DNA of 64,000 bases. Origin: an uncultured Acetatifactor sp. (GTDB taxonomy: Bacteria > Bacillota > Clostridia > Lachnospirales > Lachnospiraceae). The stretch covers positions 12,422 through 76,421 of the forward strand of contig CAJTPN010000015.1 in the NCBI GenBank assembly GCA_910578185.1. The letters run 5' to 3'. The first letter of the stretch is position 1; each line of letters opens with the position of its first letter. This document shows positions 52,015-61,402 of this stretch, piece by piece. A program made the position numbers and the translations under genes. The notes under the pieces are model-generated. The model made no database searches, had not been told where the DNA came from, and was given only the letters and a program-made list of their open reading frames with translations.

Positions 52015-52821
52015 TTGATTAAGGATGAAGAATTTATAAGAATTGCGTCTCATATGAAACAGCGCTATGGCATTGATCTGACCCAAAAGAAGGTGATCGT
52101 AAACGGACGTCTGGAGAATTATATCAGGCGGGGGGGTTGGAGAAACTTTGACGAGTTTATGAATGCGGTGGAGAATGACAAAAGCGGCAATCAGGAAAAG
52201 ATGCTTGTGAATTTCCTGACCACCAACCACACGTATTTCATGCGTGAATTTGAGCATTTTGACTTCTTTAAGAGTGAAGTTCTTCCCTGGCTCAAAACCA
52301 AGGAGAGCGCGAGAAAGGATTTAAGAATCTGGTGCGGGGCGGCGTCCTCCGGTGAGGAGCCGTATATGATAGCGATGGTTTTGGCCGACTTTTTTGGCTT
52401 GGAGCGGGAACGGTGGGATACCAAGGTACTGGCAACGGATATTTCCACTAAGGTGCTCCAGAAGGCTATGATAGGTATCTACAGTGAGGAACAGTTAAAG
52501 AGTGTTCCGGAACAGTGGAAAAGGCACTTTTTTCAATCTCTGGCCGGGGGGCAGTATCAGGTGAAGGATGAGCTGAAACAGGAAGTGATATTCCGCCAGT
52601 TTAATCTGATGGATCCTTTTCCGTTTAAAAAGCGAATGCATACTATCTTTTTGCGCAATGTTATGATATATTTTGATGAGAAGACAAAACGTGAGCTGGT
52701 ACAGAAGGTGTACGACGCTTTGGAACCCGGCGGTTATCTGTTTATAGGAACGACGGAGACTTTGGACAGAACCACCACGCCGTTTCAAATCATCAAGCCG
52801 TCAATATTCAGGAAAGCATAA
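52015..52821 (+). CDS. cheR: CheR chemoreceptor methyltransferase
   Basis: A 268-residue S-adenosylmethionine-dependent enzyme that methylates glutamates on chemoreceptors. The N-terminal helical domain is followed by FLTTNHTYFMREFEHF, then the SAM site IWCGAASSGEEPYMIAMVL and the RNVMIYFDEKTK motif. The start is a TTG at 52015 with GGAGGAAAGG upstream, in frame with the TTG at 51988 that has none. With CheB in the next gene it forms the adaptation system. Confidence 0.93.
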   Translation: MIKDEEFIRIASHMKQRYGIDLTQKKVIVNGRLENYIRRGGWRNFDEFMNAVENDKSGNQEKMLVNFLTTNHTYFMREFEHFDFFKSEVLPWLKTKESARKDLRIWCGAASSGEEPYMIAMVLADFFGLERERWDTKVLATDISTKVLQKAMIGIYSEEQLKSVPEQWKRHFFQSLAGGQYQVKDELKQEVIFRQFNLMDPFPFKKRMHTIFLRNVMIYFDEKTKRELVQKVYDALEPGGYLFIGTTETLDRTTTPFQIIKPSIFRKA

Positions 52822-52843
52822 TTTGAGAAGGGAATGAGAAGGA

Positions 52844-53872
52844 ATGTTGCCAATAAAGGTTTTGATAGTAGAAGATTCCATCGTGTTCAGAGAACTGCTG
52901 GTGCAGAATCTAAATCGAGATCCAGCCATCAGAGTGGTGGCAACAGCGAGGGATCCTTTTGAAGCGAGAGACATGATCCTCTTGCACAAGCCGGATGTGA
53001 TGACTTTGGACGTGGAGCTTCCCAGGATGAACGGGATAGAATTTCTGCGGAAGCTGATGCCCCAATATCCGCTCCCGGTGGTGGTCATCAGTTCTCTCAG
53101 CGACAAGGTATTTGACGCCATGGGGGCGGGCGCGGTGGATTTTGTGGCAAAACCTTCCGTGTCAAGCCGGGCGCAGCTGGAGGAATTTATTAAGAATGAG
53201 CTTTTGGTTAAGATCAAGATTGCTTCCACCGCAAAGATCAGCAATATCAAAAAGGCGGTTATGGCAAATGAACAGCAGCATCTGGCCGTAAGCAAGAATC
53301 ATCTGCTGGTGGCGATAGGAGCGTCCACAGGCGGGACGGAGGCTATTTTCTCCGTGGTTAAGGAGTATGGGACGGATATTCCGGGAATCGTTTGCGTGCA
53401 GCATATGCCTCCGGGATTTACGCAGATGTATGCCAAAAGACTGAACGACCAATGTCGTATTCAGGTGAAGGAAGCGGAGACAGGGGATCGAGTGAGACCC
53501 GGGCATATGTTGATTGCGCCCGGTGGAGACCGGCATATGCACCTGGTGAAGTTTAATGGGGAATACCAGGTGGAGGTGAAGGCAGGACCGAAAGTAAACG
53601 GTCATTGTCCTTCGGTGGATGTGCTTTTTGAATCCGTGGCGAAAGTTGCGCGATCCGATGCTGTGGGTATCATTTTGACCGGCATGGGCGGCGACGGCGC
53701 CAAGGGGCTTTTGGCAATGCGGCAGGCAGGGGCAAAGACCATAGGGCAGGATGAATCCACCTGCGTGGTCTACGGTATGCCCAAGGTGGCTTATGACCTT
53801 GGGGCAGTGCAGTATCAGGAGAAATTGTCCGACATCGCAAGCAGGACATACTCAATATTAAATAAAATGTAA
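52844..53872 (+). CDS. cheB: CheB protein-glutamate methylesterase
   Basis: A 342-residue CheB: N-terminal receiver (VEDSIVFRELL, TLDVELPRMNG, and a conserved Lys in VAKPS) and C-terminal methylesterase with the catalytic triad Ser161 (GASTGG), His187 (VQHMPPGF) and Asp284 (GMGGDGA). It removes receptor methyl groups and may also deamidate glutamines. Follows cheR by 22 bp. Confidence 0.96.
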   Translation: MLPIKVLIVEDSIVFRELLVQNLNRDPAIRVVATARDPFEARDMILLHKPDVMTLDVELPRMNGIEFLRKLMPQYPLPVVVISSLSDKVFDAMGAGAVDFVAKPSVSSRAQLEEFIKNELLVKIKIASTAKISNIKKAVMANEQQHLAVSKNHLLVAIGASTGGTEAIFSVVKEYGTDIPGIVCVQHMPPGFTQMYAKRLNDQCRIQVKEAETGDRVRPGHMLIAPGGDRHMHLVKFNGEYQVEVKAGPKVNGHCPSVDVLFESVAKVARSDAVGIILTGMGGDGAKGLLAMRQAGAKTIGQDESTCVVYGMPKVAYDLGAVQYQEKLSDIASRTYSILNKM

Positions 53873-53884
53873 AGGAGAAAAAAG

Positions 53885-54277
53885 ATGAAAATTCTATTGG
53901 CTGAAGATGATTTTGCAACACGGAAATTCATGGCTAATTTCCTGTCGAAGTACGGCGAGTGCGATGTCACTGTGGACGGAATGGAAGCAGTGGACGCCTT
54001 TATGATGGCATTGGAAGATGGTGAGCCCTATGATCTCGTCTGTCTTGATATTATGATGCCCGTTATGGACGGTTATCAGGCGCTTGTAGGAATCCGTAAT
54101 CTGGAGAAACAGAGAAACGTTCCGGATGAGAATGCGGTGAAAGTGATTATGACCACTGCGCTGAATGAGGAGAGGAATGTGAAAATGGCGTTTGAACTGG
54201 GATGTACCATTTATTCCGGCAAGCCCATTGATCAGGATAGATTTGAGCAGGCATTAAAGAAGCTGAATCTGATTTAA
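53885..54277 (+). CDS. CheY-like single-domain response regulator
   Basis: A 130-residue receiver with AEDDFATRKFM, Asp55 in CLDIMMPVMDGYQ, Thr in IMTTALNE, and the conserved Lys in YSGKPIDQ. Between cheB and cheA, so probably the phosphoryl acceptor of CheA. No FliM target exists in the window, so it may signal to the HPt protein, the HD-GYP proteins or an unlinked target instead of a motor. Spacing is 12 bp from cheB. Confidence 0.9.
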   Translation: MKILLAEDDFATRKFMANFLSKYGECDVTVDGMEAVDAFMMALEDGEPYDLVCLDIMMPVMDGYQALVGIRNLEKQRNVPDENAVKVIMTTALNEERNVKMAFELGCTIYSGKPIDQDRFEQALKKLNLI

Positions 54278-54314
54278 TACGAAAATATTGGAATACGCAG
54301 GAAAGGAGAAGGCT

Positions 54315-56471
54315 ATGGCTGAAGAGTTTAACACGGATAGTATGCTGGACATGTACCTGTTTGAGAATACCCAGCTTCTTGAGCAGCTTCAGGAGACTGT
54401 TTTGGAACAAAAGGACGCCGATTGCTTTGACGAAGACAGTATAAATGAGATATTCAGAACCATGCATACCATCAAGGGGTCTTCCGGTATCATGATGTTT
54501 GACAATATCACTGCGGTATCTCATAAGCTGGAGGATGTTTTTTACTATCTGAGAGAATCCCATCCCGACAATGTCTCACATGTGGAATTGGTGGAGCATG
54601 TGCTGGAGGTGGAGGATTTTATCTCAAATGAAATGGAAAAAATCCGTAACGGCGACACACCGGACGGAGACGCCAGCGAGTTGATATCGGAGCTTGATAA
54701 GTTTCTGAATACACTTAAGAACGGTGCGGTGCAGGAGGGGGAGGAGCCCCCGCCAGAGAATGTACACACGGCGCCCACTCAGTTTTATATTGCGCCGGTT
54801 GCTACCAGTGCCAGCCATTTTTATAAGATTTTTATCACCTTTTTTCCAGAGACGGAGATGGCAAACGTCCATGCCTATAAAGCGGTATATGCTTTGAAGG
54901 AAATTGCGGAGGATATTCTTTATTCCCCGGAAGACATTCTGACGGATGAGAAAAGCGGGGAGGCGATCGTTAAGGACGGTTTTAAGATTCTTTTGCAGGC
55001 CCAGAGCAGCGAGGATGAGGTTCGTGAGCTGATCGGCGTGGGATATGACATCGAAAAGGTAGATGTTTTTGAGTGTAAGGCCGAGGAATTCTTAAGGGGA
55101 TTTGACTTTGGCGAAGTTGCAGGCGCACCTTTGGCCAAGATTGACTTAGAGTCCAGCGTGGATGAAATCGAAGCGCGGACACAGGAGTCAAACAGCGAGG
55201 AGAAAAAGCCTGAAAAGCCCGCCATTGCTCCCGGCGATTTTGTCATTCAGTCCAGGGAACCCGGTAAGCAGAAGAAATTGGCAAAGGATAAGCCGAAGGC
55301 GGAGAAAGCTTCCTTTATCAGTGTAAACGTTAGCAAGATGGATCAGCTGATGGATTTGATCGGCGAACTTGTGATTTCCGAGTCAGTGGTTTTACAGAGT
55401 TCCGATTTGAAGGTACCGGGGCTGAATCTAGACAACTTTAATAAAGCGGCGGTTCAGCTGGCCAAAATCTCTACGGATTTGCAGAATGTTATCATGTCCA
55501 TGAGAATGGTGCCTCTGGCGAATACATTCCAGAAGATGAACCGTATTGTTTTTGACGTGTCAAGAAAACTTGGAAAAGACATTGAATTTGTGATGATCGG
55601 TGAGCAGACCGAGGTTGACAAGAACATTATAGAGCATATATCGGATCCTTTGATGCATATGGTGAGAAATGCCGTGGATCACGGGATTGAGACCAATGAA
55701 GAGCGTCGGGAATGTGGGAAAATCGGCAAGGGTAAGGTTACTTTGGCCGCGAGAACCGAGGCGGGTAAGGTATGGATCAGTGTTGAGGATAACGGAACCG
55801 GTCTGAACAGGGAGAAGCTTCTTGCAAAAGCCAGGAAGCAGGGGCTGCTTGACGAAAACAAGCCGGACAGCGCTTATACGGATAAAGAAGTCTATCAGTT
55901 TATCACTTTGCCAGGTTTTTCTACCAATGAGCAGGTGACGGAATATTCGGGCCGAGGCGTCGGCATGGATGTGGTGGTACAGAACATTCAGGCTATCGGC
56001 GGTACGCTGGAAATAGAGAGCGAACCCGGACTTGGCAGTATTATGACTCTGAAGATTCCTCTGACCCTTGCCATTATTGACGGCATTGTGATGGAGATCG
56101 GAAATACATGCTTTGTCATGGAAACAGGGGCAGTGAAGCAGTTTATCCGTGTGAAAGAGAATATGATGATTCATGAACCTAACGGAGAGGAATACGTCAT
56201 GATACGCGGGGAGTGTTTCCCGGTGATTCGTCTGGGCAAGTGGTATGGCTTGGCAGAATACGAGGAATCCGTGGAAAACGGCGTGATGCTGATTCTGGAG
56301 GTAGACGACAGGAAGGTTTGTCTGCTGGTTGACAGATTGATCGGCAACCAGGAGATCGTGGTGAAACCCATACCTTCATATATCAAGAAGGTGAAAGGCT
56401 TGTCCGGTTGTACGCAGCTTGGAGATGGGAGCATTGCTTTGATATTGGATGCCGCTGGACTTGTAGAATAA
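54315..56471 (+). CDS. cheA: CheA chemotaxis-type histidine kinase
   Basis: A 718-residue CheA. P1 domain with phospho-His51 (FRTMHTIKGSSG); a CheY-binding P2-like region at about 165-260 (FKILLQAQSSEDEVRELIG); P3 dimerisation region (VSKMDQLMDLIGELV); P4 ATPase domain with MHMVRNAVDHGIE, SVEDNGTGLNREKL and GRGVGMDVVVQNIQAIGG; P5 CheW-like domain at the C-terminus. ATG 54315 has AAAGGAGAAGG upstream; the TTG at 54288 is not used. It follows the cheY-like gene by 37 bp and is probably co-transcribed with cheW. Confidence 0.97.
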   Translation: MAEEFNTDSMLDMYLFENTQLLEQLQETVLEQKDADCFDEDSINEIFRTMHTIKGSSGIMMFDNITAVSHKLEDVFYYLRESHPDNVSHVELVEHVLEVEDFISNEMEKIRNGDTPDGDASELISELDKFLNTLKNGAVQEGEEPPPENVHTAPTQFYIAPVATSASHFYKIFITFFPETEMANVHAYKAVYALKEIAEDILYSPEDILTDEKSGEAIVKDGFKILLQAQSSEDEVRELIGVGYDIEKVDVFECKAEEFLRGFDFGEVAGAPLAKIDLESSVDEIEARTQESNSEEKKPEKPAIAPGDFVIQSREPGKQKKLAKDKPKAEKASFISVNVSKMDQLMDLIGELVISESVVLQSSDLKVPGLNLDNFNKAAVQLAKISTDLQNVIMSMRMVPLANTFQKMNRIVFDVSRKLGKDIEFVMIGEQTEVDKNIIEHISDPLMHMVRNAVDHGIETNEERRECGKIGKGKVTLAARTEAGKVWISVEDNGTGLNREKLLAKARKQGLLDENKPDSAYTDKEVYQFITLPGFSTNEQVTEYSGRGVGMDVVVQNIQAIGGTLEIESEPGLGSIMTLKIPLTLAIIDGIVMEIGNTCFVMETGAVKQFIRVKENMMIHEPNGEEYVMIRGECFPVIRLGKWYGLAEYEESVENGVMLILEVDDRKVCLLVDRLIGNQEIVVKPIPSYIKKVKGLSGCTQLGDGSIALILDAAGLVE

Positions 56472-56498
56472 AATAAATAGAAAGGAACGGTATATCAA

Positions 56499-57050
56499 AT
56501 GGATGAGACGAGCAAGTGGAACGGACAGGAAGGTGCGGACACGGCGTTAAGCGAGGATGATGCGCAAAAAGGTAAGTACATGACGTTTAAGTCTGGAAAC
56601 GAATATTTTGGCTTGGGAATTCAATATGTGGAACAGATTATTCAGTTCCAGTCCATCACGGCGATTCCCGAGACGGAGGATTATATTAAGGGTCTGATCA
56701 ATCTGAGGGGCAAAGTAATACCGGTCGTGGATGTGCGGCTGCGCTTTAAACAGGAACCCTTTGAATATAACGACAGAACCTGTATTATTGTGATTAATGT
56801 GAAGACTATGACGGTTGGGCTGATCGTAGAGCAGATTGCGGAAGTTGTTGAGATCAGGGAGGAAAATATCTTACCCCCTCCCAGCATTGGCCGTGGCGAC
56901 AGGGCACACCAGAATAAGTATGTCTATGGTATCGGCAAGGTGGGCGATACCGTGAAATTACTGCTGGATCCTGATAAACTGCTGAATGATGAGGACTTAT
57001 CTGCCATGGAACAGGCGAGCGAAATGAATTTGGAAGGAAATGAGAGGTAA
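56499..57050 (+). CDS. cheW: CheW scaffold protein
   Basis: A 183-residue CheW, the adaptor linking receptors to CheA. The SH3-like repeats are visible (FKSGNEYFGLGIQYVEQIIQ and YIKGLINLRGKVIPVVDVRL). It has an acidic N-terminal tail of about 25 residues, longer than usual, and a short polar C-terminus. The MCP gene starts 5 bp after its stop, so the two are translationally close. Confidence 0.96.
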   Translation: MDETSKWNGQEGADTALSEDDAQKGKYMTFKSGNEYFGLGIQYVEQIIQFQSITAIPETEDYIKGLINLRGKVIPVVDVRLRFKQEPFEYNDRTCIIVINVKTMTVGLIVEQIAEVVEIREENILPPPSIGRGDRAHQNKYVYGIGKVGDTVKLLLDPDKLLNDEDLSAMEQASEMNLEGNER

Positions 57051-57055
57051 GAGAC

Positions 57056-58414
57056 ATGAAAGACATGAAGATGAAGACAAAATTGATTTTGGGATTTGCC
57101 ATTCCCATGGTGCTGACAGTTTTTAATGTGATGCTGGGGAATATGGCATCCAAGAGTATTGTCAATGCTGAAAATCAGGAACGTTATCTGTTACTTTCTA
57201 CTATTTTTACCACAGCAATAGCAGTTGTTTCGATTTTGATAACAATTTTTATCGCGCTGATACTGATCAGAGTAATTGAAAAGTCCGTGGCACAGCTTTC
57301 CAATGCGGCAAAAGAAATCGCTATGGGTCATGTGAACATTGAAATGGTGAAGTACAATAACGATGAGTTTGGTGATCTGGTTGATGAGTATACGAAGGTG
57401 ATCGAAAATATCAAGTATCAGGCGCAGGTGGCAGAGGAAGTATCTAACGGTAACCTGACCATTAAGGTTACGCCCAAGTCTCCGGAAGACCTGTTGGGAA
57501 ATTCCCTGAAAAAGCTGGTGGACGACAATCTTCGTACCCTGTCCAATATCAGCGATGCAGGCTCTCAGGTGACGGTAAGCTCCTCTCAGGTGGCAAGCGC
57601 CAGTCAGGCATTGGCGCAGGGCTCTACGGAGCAGGCAAGCGCTATTGAAGAGATCACCGCTTCCATTGATGAAATTGCGGATAAGACAAGACAGAACGCA
57701 GAACAGGCAAATTCTGCGGCTAACCTGGTAGTTAAGGCGATTAACGATGTGGAGATGGGAAATAAACAGATGGAGGATATGATGCTGGCTATGCAGGATA
57801 TCAACAAATCTTCCGACAGCATTTCCAAGATTATCAAGTCCATTGACGATATTGCATTTCAGACCAAGATTCTCGCTTTAAATGCGGCAGTGGAAGCCGC
57901 AAGGGCAGGCGAAGCCGGTAAGGGATTTTCGGTTGTGGCAGAAGAAGTCAGAAGCCTTGCGGCACAGAGTGCAGAAGCTGCCAAGGAAACATCTGCTTTG
58001 ATCGAGGATTCTATTGAGAAGGTGAATACAGGCTCCAAGATTGTGGATGAGACAGCCAAAGCTATGGATGAGATATCCAAGGTGGTGAAGGAGAGCGAAG
58101 TGATTATCAACGGTATCGCGGAATCCTCCAATTATCAGGCAACAGCGGTTGCTCAGATCGAGCAGGCCATTGCTCAGGTATCTCAGGTAGTGCAGACCAA
58201 CTCCGCAACCAGCGAAGAATGTGCGGCTGCCAGCGAAGAATTGTCTAACCAGGCGTCAAGGATGAGAGAAATGCTTTCTATCTATAACCTTGGCAACAGT
58301 CAGGGCGATGCTTCCATTTACAGAGGTTCCTCCTCCTCATCCTCTTCGTATTCGGCTCCTTCCAATGCCAATGACCAGGTTATTTTCCTGGGAGACGGTT
58401 TTGGTAAATACTAA
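57056..58414 (+). CDS. Methyl-accepting chemoreceptor with minimal external loop
   Basis: A 452-residue MCP. Two membrane helices, at about residues 9-29 and 44-69, are separated by only about 15-25 residues, so there is no room for a classical extracellular ligand domain. A HAMP-type linker (residues about 70-125) and a long signalling coiled coil follow, with the kinase-contact tip at IDDIAFQTKILALNAAVEAARAG near 260-300. The C-terminus is Ser-rich and ends FLGDGFGKY, with no CheR-tethering NWETF-type pentapeptide. It may sense membrane state or work with an accessory sensor. Immediately after cheW. Confidence 0.93.
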   Translation: MKDMKMKTKLILGFAIPMVLTVFNVMLGNMASKSIVNAENQERYLLLSTIFTTAIAVVSILITIFIALILIRVIEKSVAQLSNAAKEIAMGHVNIEMVKYNNDEFGDLVDEYTKVIENIKYQAQVAEEVSNGNLTIKVTPKSPEDLLGNSLKKLVDDNLRTLSNISDAGSQVTVSSSQVASASQALAQGSTEQASAIEEITASIDEIADKTRQNAEQANSAANLVVKAINDVEMGNKQMEDMMLAMQDINKSSDSISKIIKSIDDIAFQTKILALNAAVEAARAGEAGKGFSVVAEEVRSLAAQSAEAAKETSALIEDSIEKVNTGSKIVDETAKAMDEISKVVKESEVIINGIAESSNYQATAVAQIEQAIAQVSQVVQTNSATSEECAAASEELSNQASRMREMLSIYNLGNSQGDASIYRGSSSSSSSYSAPSNANDQVIFLGDGFGKY

Positions 58415-58435
58415 AATAGCAGAGAGGTATTATTG

Positions 58436-58789
58436 ATGAGTTTATTTGATGAGTTAAGGACATTGGGAGTGGACATCGACGGGGGACTTAAGCGCCTTAA
58501 CGGAAATGAAAAGCTTTATACAAGGTTGCTTGGGTCTTTTGTAAAGACGATCAAAGCCCATGAAGTACGTGCGGATTTTGACGCCGCAGATTGCACGGAT
58601 GCAATCGAGCATACGCATGCGATAAAAGGTACTGCGGGCAACTTGTCCATTACGCCAATTTATGAAGGTTACACGGAGATCGTAAATCTGCTCCGAAGCG
58701 GAGCGCCCGAGGAAGCCAGAAAAATCCTTGAGAAGACATTACCTATCCAAGAACAGATCGTAGCATGTATTGAAAAACATATGGAATAA
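58436..58789 (+). CDS. Free-standing HPt phosphotransfer protein
   Basis: A 117-residue all-helical protein with the HPt signature IEHTHAIKGTAGNLSI, where His61 is the phosphorylation site. HPt domains shuttle phosphate between receivers, so it is likely to link the CheA/CheY or PAS-kinase branch with the REC-HD-GYP proteins. ATG 58436 has AGAGAGG upstream; the preceding TTG is not needed. It ends the signalling cluster and is followed by a terminator. Confidence 0.92.
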   Translation: MSLFDELRTLGVDIDGGLKRLNGNEKLYTRLLGSFVKTIKAHEVRADFDAADCTDAIEHTHAIKGTAGNLSITPIYEGYTEIVNLLRSGAPEEARKILEKTLPIQEQIVACIEKHME

Positions 58790-58795
58790 TTAAAT

Positions 58796-58850
58796 AAAAA
58801 CCTCCTTTCTTTATGGGTTGTATAGAGATCCGGAAGAATAGGAGGTTTTT
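58796..58850 (+). terminator. Intrinsic terminator of the signalling cluster
   Basis: Perfect AAAAACCTCCT (58796-58806) / AGGAGGTTTTT (58840-58850) with a 33-nt loop. Confidence 0.85.
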
Positions 58851-58889
58851 ATATTATCATCAGTATGCGGAGGAGGATAAGGAGCGGCT

Positions 58890-61067
58890 ATGTTGAGGAT
58901 ACTTAGAAATATATTCGGCGGGTTCACGCCAGGAAATGGGCAGGAGGGTAAGATAATGAATTTTGTACAGCATAAACCGCAGAGAGGGGAGAAGCTGCAG
59001 CCTTTGGATATCATAGAGGGATTTCAGGTAAGACCTGGGTTTTATAACAGGGACGGAGCGGCTCCGGCACAGAATGGGGTCAGCTTTACAGTTCATTCGG
59101 TTGGAGCCACCAGTTGTACGCTGCTATTATTTCATCCACAGGATAAGGAGCCCTATGCGAAGCTTAAATTTCCGGAAGCCTACCGCATTGGAAATACTTA
59201 TTCCATGTTGGTCTTTGGACTGGATATAGAAGAATTTGAATATGCCTTTCAAATGGAAGGACCTTATGACAAAGCCAGGGGATTGCTTTTTAATCCTGAT
59301 AACGTATTGCTGGACCCATACGCCAGGGCGGTGACAGGACAGAGAGAATGGGGAGAGAAGCCGGAGGGCGGCAAGGATTTTGTCTATCATGCCAGGGTTG
59401 TGGAAAACAATTTTGATTGGGGCAATTCCAAGCAGTTGGAATTACCGCTGGAAGATCTGGTCATTTATGAGCTGCATGTGCGTGGATTTACAAAAGACAG
59501 CTCATCCGGAGTGTCGGCAAAGGGTACTTATGAGGGACTGCGCCAAAAGATTCCCTATCTGAAAGATTTGGGTATTAATGCAGTGGAACTGATGCCAATA
59601 TTTGAGTTTGACGAGATGGAAAATGCCAGGGTTGTGGATGGAGAACAACTCTATAATTATTGGGGATATAATACGGTGTGCTTCTTTGCCCCAAACACAG
59701 GGTATTCTTCTGTGGTGGAGCATAATCACGAAGGTGATGAACTGAAACAGCTGATTTATGAGCTCAAGGAAAACGGGATTGAGGTTATCTTGGATGTGGT
59801 GTTTAATCATACTGCAGAGGGAAATGAAGAAGGACCCTGTTTTTCCTTTAAAGGAATCGACAATAATATCTACTATATTCTGACGCCGGACGGCCATTAT
59901 TATAATTTCAGCGGGTGTGGAAATGCCTTGAACTGTAATCATCCTCTTACCCAGAGATTTATCATTGACTGTCTTCGCTATTGGGTGACGGAGTATAGGG
60001 TGGACGGATTCCGGTTTGACCTGGCATCTATATTGACCCGCAACCAGAACGGCTCTCCTATGGCCGAGCCGCCCATTCTGCAGGGAATCGCGGCAGATTC
60101 CATTCTGGGCAGGGTGAAGCTGATCGCTGAGGCTTGGGATGCCAGCGGTCTGTACCAGGTGGGAAATTTTCCCGCATATCGCAGATGGTCGGAATGGAAC
60201 GGACGATACCGGGATGATATACGACGTTTCCTGAAGGGGGACGAGGGAATGGCATCCATGGCAATAACCAGAATCACAGGATCGAAGGATCTGTATGATC
60301 CTATTCGGCGGGGACAGAGCGCATCGGTGAATTTCCTGACCTGCCATGACGGTTTCACCCTCTATGACCTTTACTCCTATAATACCAAACACAATGAAAA
60401 AAACGGATGGAATAATACCGACGGAGACAATAACGGTCACAGCTGGAACTGCGGTGTGGAAGGGGAAACGGACGATCCGGAGGTGGAAAAACTTCGCCTG
60501 CGCATGGTGAAAAACGCTTTCGCAACTCTGATGTGCAGCAGAGGGCCCGCAATGTTCTATGCGGGAGACGAATTCTGCAATACGCAGTTCGGAAATAACA
60601 ACGCTTATTGTCAGGACAACAAGATTTCCTGGCTGGACTGGACGAGATTGGAACAGTATGGAGAGATTCACGACTTTTTCCGATATATGATAGCGTTTCG
60701 CAGGAAACATACTATTTTGCGAAAGACTACAAGGTCCTGTTCCTGCGGTTTTCCCGAGATCAGTCTGCATAATGGTTATCCGTGGAATGTGGGAACGGAT
60801 TACACCTGCAGACTAATCGGAATTATGTATGCGGGCAGGAATGAGGCGGACACCAAAGATGATATTGTATTTTATGGAATGAATGCTTACTGGGAGGCGC
60901 TGGATATGCAGATTCCCAGCCTTCCGGAAGGTATGAAATGGAAGATCTGTGTCAATACCTTTGAGAAATATGAGGATGGCAAAGAATTTGGCGGAGTGAC
61001 GGAATATCTTCATGGGAATAAGTTGAAGATTGCGCCTCGCACGGTGATGGTGCTTGTGGCGGAGTAA
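58890..61067 (+). CDS. Glycogen debranching enzyme / pullulanase-like GH13
   Basis: A 725-residue enzyme of the GlgX/isoamylase type. An N-terminal CBM48-like domain (FTVHSVGATSCTLLLFHPQD) is followed by the (beta/alpha)8 barrel with EVILDVVFNHTAEG, nucleophile Asp in GFRFDLASIL, acid/base Glu in LIAEAWDASG, and HDGFTLYDLYSYN. It cleaves alpha-1,6 branches of glycogen or limit dextrins, complementing glgC/glgD in this window. The ATG at 58890 has AAGGAG; a second ATG at 58959 has a stronger AGGAGGG seven bases before it, so the true protein may be 23 residues shorter. Confidence 0.9.
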   Translation: MLRILRNIFGGFTPGNGQEGKIMNFVQHKPQRGEKLQPLDIIEGFQVRPGFYNRDGAAPAQNGVSFTVHSVGATSCTLLLFHPQDKEPYAKLKFPEAYRIGNTYSMLVFGLDIEEFEYAFQMEGPYDKARGLLFNPDNVLLDPYARAVTGQREWGEKPEGGKDFVYHARVVENNFDWGNSKQLELPLEDLVIYELHVRGFTKDSSSGVSAKGTYEGLRQKIPYLKDLGINAVELMPIFEFDEMENARVVDGEQLYNYWGYNTVCFFAPNTGYSSVVEHNHEGDELKQLIYELKENGIEVILDVVFNHTAEGNEEGPCFSFKGIDNNIYYILTPDGHYYNFSGCGNALNCNHPLTQRFIIDCLRYWVTEYRVDGFRFDLASILTRNQNGSPMAEPPILQGIAADSILGRVKLIAEAWDASGLYQVGNFPAYRRWSEWNGRYRDDIRRFLKGDEGMASMAITRITGSKDLYDPIRRGQSASVNFLTCHDGFTLYDLYSYNTKHNEKNGWNNTDGDNNGHSWNCGVEGETDDPEVEKLRLRMVKNAFATLMCSRGPAMFYAGDEFCNTQFGNNNAYCQDNKISWLDWTRLEQYGEIHDFFRYMIAFRRKHTILRKTTRSCSCGFPEISLHNGYPWNVGTDYTCRLIGIMYAGRNEADTKDDIVFYGMNAYWEALDMQIPSLPEGMKWKICVNTFEKYEDGKEFGGVTEYLHGNKLKIAPRTVMVLVAE

Positions 61068-61211
61068 AATAAGGATATTTTTGTAAGGAAGTATCTGCTT
61101 GTGAGAACAGTGCCGTTTCTTAAAGAATACCCATGAAAAGGAGTTCTCTTTGAGAGAGGCATTGGGTAATGGGAAGAGAAGAGCCAGATCTGCGAAACAG
61201 GCAGACTTAGA

Positions 61212-61258
61212 AAAAGAGGATAGGACACCTTATCATAACAGGTGCCGTATCCTCTTTT
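61212..61258. terminator. Terminator between convergent GH13 and deacetylase genes
   Basis: Perfect 11-bp AAAAGAGGATA (61212-61222) / TATCCTCTTTT (61248-61258) with a 25-nt loop; works in both directions. The rest of 61068-61402 contains no ORF or RNA that I recognise. Confidence 0.8.
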
Positions 61259-61402
61259 AAGTTATCGTCAGCATTAAGCCAGGCGGATGCTGTTTATATC
61301 GTATTGCAGAGCCTGAAAAAAGTGCCATTTGTTCAGGAATACATTCCTTTCCCATTTTGCGGATGCTGCGTATGAATTATACAGTTGCTGAATCGGATCT
61401 TA

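Noticed and set aside
59502..60770. Open frame of 422 codons on the minus strand
   Set aside because: Lies wholly inside the GH13 gene, is His/Cys-rich and motif-free, and has no ribosome binding site.
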